Assembly (NCBI GenBank): GCA_031411575.1 | Contig: JANOBJ010000268.1 | Location: 1-11,632 of the forward strand | Source: JANOBJ01 sp031411575 | Lineage (GTDB): Bacteria; Pseudomonadota; Gammaproteobacteria; Burkholderiales; Burkholderiaceae_C | Direction of reading: 5' to 3' | DNA: 11,632 bases | In this document: positions 6,117 to 11,632 of the stretch, in pieces | Layout of the letters: each line of letters starts with the position of its first letter | Position numbering within the stretch: position 1 is the stretch's first letter | Program-made: the position numbers and the translations under genes | The notes under the pieces: generated by a model | Database searches by the model: none | What the model was told of the DNA's origin: nothing | The model's input: only the letters and a program-made list of their open reading frames with translations

Positions 6117-7619
6117 ATGCAGCAAGACATCCTCATCAATTGGTCCCCGCAGGAAACGCGTGTGGCGGTCGTCGAAAACGGTGCGGTGCAAGAGCTGCAT
6201 GTGGAGCGCACGCTGGAGCGCGGCCTGGTTGGAAACGTGTACCTGGGCAAGGTGGCGCGCGTGCTGCCCGGCATGCAGTCGGCCTTCATCGACATCGGGC
6301 TGGAGCGCGCGGCTTTCCTGCATGTAGCGGACATTCTGGCCAGTGCAACCGCTTACCGGCCAGCCGAGGCGGATGCGACACCCGCAGGGCGCGGCACCCA
6401 GCCGCCGGTACCGATCGAAAAACAGGTGTTCGAGGGCCAGGCGCTGATGGTCCAGGTCATCAAGGATCCGATTGGCACCAAGGGTGCGCGCCTGTCCACC
6501 CAGATCAGTCTGGCGGGACGCCTTTTGGTGCTGCTGCCGCAGGACGAGCATGTGGGGGTGTCGCAGAAGATTCCGCTGGCGCAACGCGAAGCCCTGCGCG
6601 CGCGCCTGCAATCTCTGGTCGGGACGCTGGCCACGGGCGGTGGTGGCGGATTCATCCTGCGCACCAATGGCGAAGATTCCACGGACGCTGAGCTCTCTGA
6701 AGACATCGCCTACCTGCGCAAGACCTGGGGACGCATCCGCGAGGCCGCCACGCGGCTGCCGGCCACCTCGCTGCTGCACCAGGACTTGAGCCTGCTCCAG
6801 CGCGTGCTGCGCGACCTGGTGGGCGAAGAGACGCAGACCATCCGCCTGGACTCGCGCGAACAGTTCGAAAACCTGCTGGCGTTTGGCCGCGAGTTCATGC
6901 CGGCCGCTGCGCCCAAGCTGCAGCATTACAAGGGCGAGCGGCCCATTTTCGACCTGTATGCCATTGACGAGGAGATCGCCAAGGCACTGGGGCGCCGCGT
7001 TGACCTCAAATCGGGCGGCTACCTGATCGTGGACCAGACCGAGGCGCTGACCACGGTAGACGTCAACACCGGCGGCTTTGTCGGTGCCCGCAACTTCGAC
7101 GACACCATTTTCAAGACCAACCTGGAGGCCGCGCAGGCTATTGCACGGCAACTGCGCCTGCGTAACCTGGGCGGCATCATCATTGTCGACTTCATCGACA
7201 TGGCTCGTGAAGACCACCGCGAGACAGTGCTCGCCGAGTTCCGCAAACAGCTCGCCCGCGACCGCGTCAAGACCATGGCCGGCGGCTTCTCGCAGCTGGG
7301 GTTGGTGGAGATGACCCGCAAGCGCACCCGCGAATCACTGGCGCACATCCTGTGCGAGCCGTGCGAAGCCTGCGCCGGCAAAGGGAGTGTCAAGACGGCC
7401 CGTAGCGTCACTTATGACATCCTGCGCGAGATCCTGCGTGAGGCCCGCCAGTTCAACCCGCGCGAGTTCCGGGTGGTGGCTTCCCCCAAGGTGGTCGAGC
7501 TGTTTCTGGATGAGGAAAGCCAGCACCTGGCCAGCCTCAGCGATTTCATTGGGAAACCGATCTCACTTCAAAGCGAAAGCGCAATGGGCCAGGAGCAGTA
7601 CGACATCGTGCTGCTGTAG
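6117..7619 (+). CDS. rng: Ribonuclease G
   Basis: RNase G is an endoribonuclease of the RNase E/G family that matures the 5' end of 16S rRNA and decays some mRNAs. At 500 residues it matches E. coli RNase G (489), without the long C-terminal scaffold of RNase E. An S1-like RNA-binding region begins at GLVGNVYLGKVARVLPGMQSA (about 36-56). The 5'-sensor and RNase H-like part follows. The DNase I-like catalytic region has D315 in TTVDVNTGGF and D358 in IIVDFIDM, matching RNase E D303 and D346. The zinc-link is CEPCEACAGKG (C413, C416, C419). The C-terminal small domain is complete. It is the last gene of the plus-strand block and converges on msbA with 17 bases between the stops. Confidence 0.96.
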   Translation: MQQDILINWSPQETRVAVVENGAVQELHVERTLERGLVGNVYLGKVARVLPGMQSAFIDIGLERAAFLHVADILASATAYRPAEADATPAGRGTQPPVPIEKQVFEGQALMVQVIKDPIGTKGARLSTQISLAGRLLVLLPQDEHVGVSQKIPLAQREALRARLQSLVGTLATGGGGGFILRTNGEDSTDAELSEDIAYLRKTWGRIREAATRLPATSLLHQDLSLLQRVLRDLVGEETQTIRLDSREQFENLLAFGREFMPAAAPKLQHYKGERPIFDLYAIDEEIAKALGRRVDLKSGGYLIVDQTEALTTVDVNTGGFVGARNFDDTIFKTNLEAAQAIARQLRLRNLGGIIIVDFIDMAREDHRETVLAEFRKQLARDRVKTMAGGFSQLGLVEMTRKRTRESLAHILCEPCEACAGKGSVKTARSVTYDILREILREARQFNPREFRVVASPKVVELFLDEESQHLASLSDFIGKPISLQSESAMGQEQYDIVLL

Positions 7620-7636
7620 TGTCGGCTCGCCGACGA
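7620..7636. terminator. Small hairpin between convergent rng and msbA
   Basis: The 17-base space between the two stops is almost entirely a perfect inverted repeat, GTCGGC-TC-GCCGAC at 7621-7634, folding as a 5 bp GC-rich stem with a CTCG loop. Its symmetry would let it act in both directions. No run of T follows on either strand, so it is a poor intrinsic terminator and may only be a short RNA hairpin protecting transcript ends. Confidence 0.3.
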
Positions 7637-8890
7637 TCAGCTTGCCGGCTCGTCCAGTGGTTCCGGCAGGTCGCCAAAGCCGCTCTGGTGCAGACGGGCA
7701 TACAGCCCGCGCCGGCCCAGCAGCTCGTCATGCGTGCCGGTCTCGGCCACCCGGCCAGCCGCCAGAACCACGATCCGGTCGGCATGCTCTACGGTAGACA
7801 GCCGGTGCGCGATGATCAGTGTGGTGCGGCCCGCCATCAGGCGCTGCAAGGCGTCCTGCACCAGGCGCTCGGATTCGGTGTCGAGCGCAGACGTGGCTTC
7901 GTCCAGAATCAGGATCGGCGCGTCCCGGTACAGCGCGCGGGCGATCGCCAGACGCTGGCGCTGGCCGCCCGAGAGTTGTCCGGCGTTGTGGCCGACGAGG
8001 GTGTCGATACCCTGCGGCAGCGCATCAACATGTTCGGCGAGGTTGGCCGCAGCCATGCAGGCCTGTACCCGGCTTCGATCGACTTCCTGGCCCAACGCCA
8101 CATTGGCGGCCAGGGTGTCGTTCAGCATCACCACGTCCTGGCTGACCATCGCAAACTGCCGCCGCAAGGCTGGCAGCTGCCAGTCTGCGATGTCGTGGCC
8201 GTCCAGCATCACCCGCCCGCCGGTCGGCAACACAAACCGCGGCAGCAGGTTGACCAGCGTGGTCTTGCCCGATCCCGAAGGGCCCACGAGTGCCACCACC
8301 TCACCAGGGTTGATGGTCAAGTCGAGCTGATCCAGCGCGGCACGTCCGTCGCCCGGGTAGCGCACCGACGTGCCCTCAAAACGGATTCGGCCCTCGGCAC
8401 GCTCGGCTACATGGCGCCCCTGGCTTTCCGGCGGCGTTTGTTCGATCAGGTCGAGGCCGCGTTCCAGCGCGGCAATGCCCCGTGTGATGGGGCTTGCGAT
8501 TTCCGACAGGTGCTTGATCGGCGCCACCAGCATCAGCATGGCGGTGACAAACGCGACGAAACTGCCCACGGTGATGCCGGTGCTCGAGTGCTGCCACAGC
8601 GCCACCGTGATCACCGCCGACAGGGCCACTGCAGCCAGCATCTGGGTCAGTGGCGTCATGGCGGCCGAGGCGGTGGTGGATTTCATCGCCAGGCGCCGCA
8701 TCGACTGGCTGAGGGCATCAAAGCGGCGCGCCTGGGACGGTTGCGCCTCGTGCAGCCGCACCATGCGGTGGGCCAGCACGTTTTCTTCAACCACGTAGGC
8801 CAGGCTGTCCGTCGCATCCTGGCTGGCCTTGGCAATGCGATACAGCCGTCGCGACAGGGTGCGCATGACAAAGGCGACGGCCGGAAACAA
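7637..8890 (-). CDS. msbA: MsbA C-terminal fragment: end of membrane domain plus ATPase domain
   Basis: This frame carries the remaining membrane helices and a complete ABC ATPase domain. Walker A is GPSGSGKTT, the Q-loop lies in FAMVSQDVV, the signature is LSGGQRQRLAIARAL, Walker B plus D-loop is ILILDEATSALD, and the switch His is in IIAHRLSTV. The TTG at 8890 is an internal Leu codon of the parent protein rather than a real start. In the corrected frame the sequence continues upstream to the deletion at 8945-8947. The protein ends ...LPEPLDEPAS at a TGA at 7639-7637. Confidence 0.7.
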   Translation of the reverse strand: MFPAVAFVMRTLSRRLYRIAKASQDATDSLAYVVEENVLAHRMVRLHEAQPSQARRFDALSQSMRRLAMKSTTASAAMTPLTQMLAAVALSAVITVALWQHSSTGITVGSFVAFVTAMLMLVAPIKHLSEIASPITRGIAALERGLDLIEQTPPESQGRHVAERAEGRIRFEGTSVRYPGDGRAALDQLDLTINPGEVVALVGPSGSGKTTLVNLLPRFVLPTGGRVMLDGHDIADWQLPALRRQFAMVSQDVVMLNDTLAANVALGQEVDRSRVQACMAAANLAEHVDALPQGIDTLVGHNAGQLSGGQRQRLAIARALYRDAPILILDEATSALDTESERLVQDALQRLMAGRTTLIIAHRLSTVEHADRIVVLAAGRVAETGTHDELLGRRGLYARLHQSGFGDLPEPLDEPAS

Positions 8891-8901
8891 GACACCGACG
8901 A

Positions 8902-9423
8902 TCAGCGTGAGCTTCCAGTTGAGGTAGAGCAGGTAAGCCAGCAGTCCAGCAGCGTCATGCTGTCGCGCGCCAGGCTCAGAAGCGCGTGGACCAGCAGGTT
9001 CGAGCCGTTTTGCACCTCGTAAACCACCGTATTGGACAACGCGCTGGCCGACTGGCGCGAGAACAGGGCCGTCTGCGCGTCCAGCAGCCGGTCAAACATT
9101 GCCCGGCGCAACGCCAGCATCCCGTCGTTGGACACCTTGGCCAGCGCCAATTGGGCCAGAAAGCCGGCAAGTCCGCGAACCCCGAACAGCGCCAGCAGCG
9201 CAACGGGCACCAGCCACAGGTTGATGCCGCCCTGTTGAAATCCGCGATCCAGCAGTGGCTTCATGAGAGCGGGAATCATCGGCTCGGTGGCCGATCCAAT
9301 GATCGTGGCGCCGATCGCGAGGATCCACGCACCCCGTGCCTTGCCGAAATAGGGGAGCAAACGCTTCAGGCCCGCCATCACGCGCGGCGAGCGGCTGGTT
9401 GCGGAGGGTGTGGGTTCACCCAT
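8902..9423 (-). CDS. msbA: MsbA N-terminal fragment: first half of the membrane domain
   Basis: This frame encodes 173 residues, of which about 159 are genuine MsbA sequence. It begins MGEPTPSATS, followed by GLKRLLPYFGKARGAW, a first membrane helix (about 32-46, WILAIGATIIGSATE), the MIPALMKPLLDRGF segment and a second helix near 70-95. The conserved coupling region DGMLALRRAMFDRLL (100-114) precedes FSRQSASALSN. The last residues DCWLTCSTSTGSSR are out of frame. The start ATG faces the divergent region shared with tolB. Without the rest of the protein it cannot form a transporter. Confidence 0.7.
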   Translation of the reverse strand: MGEPTPSATSRSPRVMAGLKRLLPYFGKARGAWILAIGATIIGSATEPMIPALMKPLLDRGFQQGGINLWLVPVALLALFGVRGLAGFLAQLALAKVSNDGMLALRRAMFDRLLDAQTALFSRQSASALSNTVVYEVQNGSNLLVHALLSLARDSMTLLDCWLTCSTSTGSSR

Positions 9424-9644
9424 GGTGCGCCTTCAAGGAAGCGGACGGAACGAAGTCGCCACGTTTGAAACAAATCATGAACAGCGTTACCAAACGGATA
9501 GCAAAGTGGACATAGGGGCTCGGCATAATCAATGCTCAACGAATGATTATCAGATACGCAGGCCGCACGCCGGCTTGGGCCACCACTGACGCGTGTTAAC
9601 CTTTTCCCGTTCGACGCTCAACCCGCACAACCCAACCGGATTCC
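9424..9644. promoter_or_regulatory. Divergent msbA / tolB intergenic region with palindrome
   Basis: These 221 bases hold the promoters for msbA (leftward) and tolB (rightward). An inverted repeat, ATAATCA at 9525-9531 and TGATTAT at 9544-9550, has arms 19 bases apart centre to centre and could be an operator for a dimeric regulator. On the minus strand its right arm reads TGATAATCATT, resembling part of a Fur box, but only about 12 of 19 consensus positions match. TTGGGC (9575-9580) and TAACCT (9597-9602), 16 bases apart, are a weak promoter candidate for tolB. No small gene or terminator is evident. Confidence 0.4.
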
Positions 9645-10931
9645 ATGACCCGCATCGACCATCCCTCTCGCCGACTGGCGCTTGCCTCGTTGTTGATGAC
9701 GCCGCTGGCACCGGCGCTGGCGCAGTTCAGGGTGGAGGTATCCGGTGTTGGCCTGACCCAGTTGCCGATTGCGGTGCCCGCGTTCCGTGGCGACGACCAG
9801 GCGCCGCAAAAGATTGGCGCCATCGTGCTAGCCGATCTGGAGCGCAGCGGGCAGTTTCGCGCCGTGGATGCGGCCGGTGTGGCGATGGACGAAGGCTCGC
9901 GGCCCGACATGTCGGTGTGGCGCCAGAAAAATGCCGATTCCCTGGCCAGCGGCAGCGTGATGCGGCTGGCCGATGGCCGTTACGACGTGCGGTTCCGCTT
10001 GTGGGACGTGGTGCGTGCGCAAGACCTGGGTGGCCAGAGCTATGCGGTTGTGGTCGCCGACCTGCGGCTCGCTGCGCACCGGATCGCGGACTTCATTTAC
10101 GAAAAGCTCACCGGTGAGAAGGGTGTTTTCTCCACCCGTATCACCTACGTCACCAAGGCGGCGCAGCGCTTCAACCTCTGGGTGGCCGATTCGGATGGCG
10201 AAAACGCGCAGTCGGCGCTGGCCAGCCCCGAGCCGATCATTTCGCCAGCCTGGTCGCCCTCTGGGGCGCAGATCGCGTACGTGTCGTTCGAATCCCGCAA
10301 GCCGGTGGTATACGTGCACGATGTGGCGACCGGCCGGCGGCGCCTGGTGGCCAATTTCCGGGGCTCCAACAGCGCGCCAGCCTGGTCACCTGATGGCCGC
10401 AACCTGGCGGTGACGCTCAGCCGTGACGGTGGCTCCCAGCTCTACCTGATCGACGCCAATGGCGGCGAGCCGCGTCGGCTGACCCAGAGCAGCAGCATCG
10501 ATACCGAACCGGTGTATTCGGTTGATGGCCGCTTGATTTACTTTGTCAGTGACCGCGGCGGCGCCCCGCAGATCTACCGCATGCCCGCCAGTGGCGGCAA
10601 CCCCGAGCGCGTCACATTTACAGGCGGCTACAACATTTCGCCTGCGCTGAGCCCGGACGGCCGCTGGCTGGCCTACATTTCGCGGGTGAGTGGCGCGTTC
10701 AAACTGCATGTGATGGAACTTGCAAGCGGTAACGTGACCCCAATAACCGATACGGGAGCCGACGAGAGCCCCAGTTTTGCGCCCAACAGCCGCCTGATCG
10801 TCTACGCGACGCAGCAGCAGGGCCGAGAGGCGCTCATGACCACGACGCTGGACGGCAAGATCAAGGCCCGTCTGGCCGGCCAGGGCGGTGACATCCGCGA
10901 GCCGGGCTGGGGTCCGTTCCCCAAACCATGA
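9645..10931 (+). CDS. tolB: Tol-Pal system beta-propeller protein TolB
   Basis: TolB is the periplasmic partner linking TolA and Pal in the Tol-Pal machine, which helps outer-membrane constriction and envelope integrity. It has 428 residues, like E. coli TolB (430). The signal peptide is residues 1-26 (RRLALASLL, then ALA before Q27). The double Arg is not followed by the usual Tat Phe, so Sec export is more likely. The N-domain spans about 27-160. A six-bladed propeller follows, with repeats of the type PAWSPSGAQIAYVS, PAWSPDGRNLAVT, PVYSVDGRLIYFVS, PALSPDGRWLAYIS and PSFAPNSRLIVYA. It starts a tolB-pal-cpoB unit. tolQRA is not upstream; msbA diverges there instead. Its stop lies 23 bases before the pal start. 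Confidence 0.96.
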   Translation: MTRIDHPSRRLALASLLMTPLAPALAQFRVEVSGVGLTQLPIAVPAFRGDDQAPQKIGAIVLADLERSGQFRAVDAAGVAMDEGSRPDMSVWRQKNADSLASGSVMRLADGRYDVRFRLWDVVRAQDLGGQSYAVVVADLRLAAHRIADFIYEKLTGEKGVFSTRITYVTKAAQRFNLWVADSDGENAQSALASPEPIISPAWSPSGAQIAYVSFESRKPVVYVHDVATGRRRLVANFRGSNSAPAWSPDGRNLAVTLSRDGGSQLYLIDANGGEPRRLTQSSSIDTEPVYSVDGRLIYFVSDRGGAPQIYRMPASGGNPERVTFTGGYNISPALSPDGRWLAYISRVSGAFKLHVMELASGNVTPITDTGADESPSFAPNSRLIVYATQQQGREALMTTTLDGKIKARLAGQGGDIREPGWGPFPKP

Positions 10932-10954
10932 AATTTGCCAAGGAGAGATTGACC

Positions 10955-11491
10955 ATGAAGAGATTGTTGTGGGCCGGTGCGGTGGCACTGCTGCTGGCGG
11001 GCTGTAGCTCGGGCGTCAAGCTGGACAACGTGCCGGTCGAAGACCGTTCGGCGCGCTCGGTCACGCCGGGCGCCTCGGCTCCGGGTGCTGGCAGCGCGGC
11101 GGGTCAAAGCGGCGTGGCGCCGGTGGACTTGTCGAAGTCGGCCCAGGATGGCCCGGGTCCGGCTGGCAGCAATCTGGTCTACTTTGACTACGACAGCTTC
11201 GTGATCAAACCCGAGTTTCAGGCCGTTATCGAGACCCACGCCCGCTTTCTGAACGCCAACAAGAGCCGCAAGGCCATGCTCGAAGGCCATACTGACGAGC
11301 GCGGCGGGCGCGAGTACAACCTCGCGCTGGGCCAGAAGCGATCCGAAGCCGTACGCCGCGCCCTCGGGCTGCTCGGCGTGCCTGAAGCCCAGGTGGAAGC
11401 CGTGAGCTTTGGCAAGGAAAAGCCCGCCGCCACGGGTAGCGACGAGGCCGCGATGGCCAAGAACCGCCGCGCGGAGATCGTCTACCGATGA
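10955..11491 (+). CDS. pal: Peptidoglycan-associated lipoprotein Pal
   Basis: Pal is an outer-membrane lipoprotein that binds peptidoglycan and TolB. The preferred start is the ATG at 10955, preceded by AAGGAG at 10940-10945 with 9 bases spacing. It gives a clean lipoprotein signal, MKRLLWAGAVALLLAGC, with lipobox LAGC and acylated C17. An in-frame ATG at 10928 overlapping the tolB stop would add nine polar residues before the signal and has no good ribosome site. From C17 the mature protein is 162 residues. A flexible Gly/Ala/Pro/Ser linker (about 35-73) leads to the OmpA-like domain: VYFDYDSFVIKPE (75-87), GHTDERGGREYNLALGQKR (111-129) for diaminopimelate binding, and the NRRAEIVY end. The total is 178 residues, typical of the family. 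Confidence 0.96.
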   Translation: MKRLLWAGAVALLLAGCSSGVKLDNVPVEDRSARSVTPGASAPGAGSAAGQSGVAPVDLSKSAQDGPGPAGSNLVYFDYDSFVIKPEFQAVIETHARFLNANKSRKAMLEGHTDERGGREYNLALGQKRSEAVRRALGLLGVPEAQVEAVSFGKEKPAATGSDEAAMAKNRRAEIVYR

Positions 11492-11505
11492 AAGGTGGTA
11501 CCGCC

Positions 11506-11632
11506 ATGTTGCCCGCTACCCCGCCCTTGATCCGATCAGCCAGCCGGCTGCGCGGCGCGCTGGTCGCACTGGCCTTCCTCGCAGGCTTGAACGCCAGCGC
11601 TGGGCTGTTCGACGACGACGAGGCGCGCAAGG
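11506..11632 (+). CDS. cpoB: Tol-Pal system protein CpoB (YbgF), 5' end only
   Basis: The gene runs off the right edge after 42 codons. CpoB is a periplasmic TPR protein that coordinates PBP1B-driven cell-wall synthesis with Tol-Pal. The visible part is a Sec signal peptide (hydrophobic GALVALAFLAGLNASA, residues 17-32) followed by GLFDDDEARK. This matches the (A/G)LF-x-DDEAR start of mature betaproteobacterial YbgF proteins as I remember them, and the position straight after pal agrees. The ATG at 11506 is preferred because GGTGG at 11494-11498 sits 7 bases before it. An in-frame ATG at 11488 overlaps the pal stop (ATGA) and would add six residues. The coiled-coil and TPR domains lie outside the window. 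Confidence 0.85.
   Translation, partial: MLPATPPLIRSASRLRGALVALAFLAGLNASAGLFDDDEARK

Larger units (their letters stand above)
7637..9423 (-). pseudogene. msbA: MsbA-type lipid A ABC exporter, interrupted by a one-base frameshift
   Basis: MsbA is an inner-membrane homodimer that flips lipid A-core to the periplasmic leaflet using ATP. Two adjacent minus-strand frames together make one full-length protein of about 595 residues, as expected for the family (about 580-600). The first frame runs from the ATG at 9423 to ...ARDSMTLL (residue 159) and then reads nonsense to a stop. The second frame continues with LLAYLLYLNWKLTL. Adding one G to the GGA codon at 8945-8947 (CTGGACTG to CTGGGACTG) restores TLLGLLAYLLYLNW. 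All motifs on both sides are intact, so a sequencing or assembly error or a very recent mutation is more likely than old decay. A generic lipid or drug exporter is the alternative assignment. Confidence 0.8.

Noticed and set aside
8939..8956. Programmed ribosomal frameshifting in msbA
   Set aside because: There is no slippery heptamer, no clear stimulatory hairpin, and no known MsbA that uses frameshifting. A single-base deletion explains the data better.
7619..9022. Plus-strand 467-codon open frame opposite msbA
   Set aside because: It lies antisense to a clear ABC exporter with full Walker, signature and switch motifs. Its translation is low-complexity, rich in Arg, Gln and His and matches no family. 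Long antisense open frames are expected in GC-rich DNA.
1..11632. Defence islands, CRISPR, prophage, IS elements or tRNA genes
   Set aside because: I saw no direct repeats with spacers, transposase motifs, terminal inverted repeats or tRNA-like cloverleaf sequences. The window is filled with recognisable housekeeping genes.

Overview
This is a GC-rich window of ordinary chromosomal housekeeping DNA from a Gram-negative betaproteobacterium, most likely order Burkholderiales and probably family Comamonadaceae. That placement is inferred from gene order, protein sequences and codon use. An outer-membrane Tol-Pal module and an MsbA-type lipid A exporter establish a diderm envelope. I see no mobile element, CRISPR array, tRNA or rRNA, and no obvious new biological system.

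Layout. (1) Positions 1-35 hold the first codons of a gene running off the left edge on the minus strand, possibly a HerA-like/DUF853 ATPase. (2) A short divergent intergenic region (36-116) precedes a tightly packed plus-strand block of nine genes (117-7619): yebC, purD, a small PlsC-like acyltransferase, hemF, nadD, rsfS, rlmH, maf and rng. Most neighbours overlap by 1-4 bases in ATGA, TTGA or TGATG arrangements, and the two gaps are only 4 and 8 bases, so they are probably one translationally coupled transcription unit. (3) On the minus strand, convergent with rng, lies an MsbA-family ABC exporter (9423 down to 7637) whose reading frame is broken by an apparent one-base deletion near 8945-8947. 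(4) A 221-base divergent intergenic region (9424-9644) contains an AT-rich inverted repeat. (5) tolB, pal and the start of cpoB (ybgF) run off the right edge, without tolQ, tolR or tolA in front of them.

How the genes fit together. The first block mixes translation and ribosome functions (YebC, the RsfS silencing factor, the RlmH 23S rRNA methyltransferase, RNase G for rRNA/mRNA maturation) with nucleotide and cofactor metabolism (PurD for purines, NadD for NAD, HemF for haem, Maf for nucleotide sanitation) and one lipid acyltransferase. The second half is about the envelope: lipid A export (MsbA) and the periplasmic and outer-membrane part of the Tol-Pal division and envelope-integrity machine.

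The points most worth checking are the msbA frameshift, the 91-residue Lys/Ala/Pro-rich histone-H1-like tail on RsfS, an AT-rich TATAAT-containing patch inside nadD, the ATAATCA-N12-TGATTAT palindrome upstream of tolB/msbA, and the separation of tolB-pal-cpoB from tolQRA.
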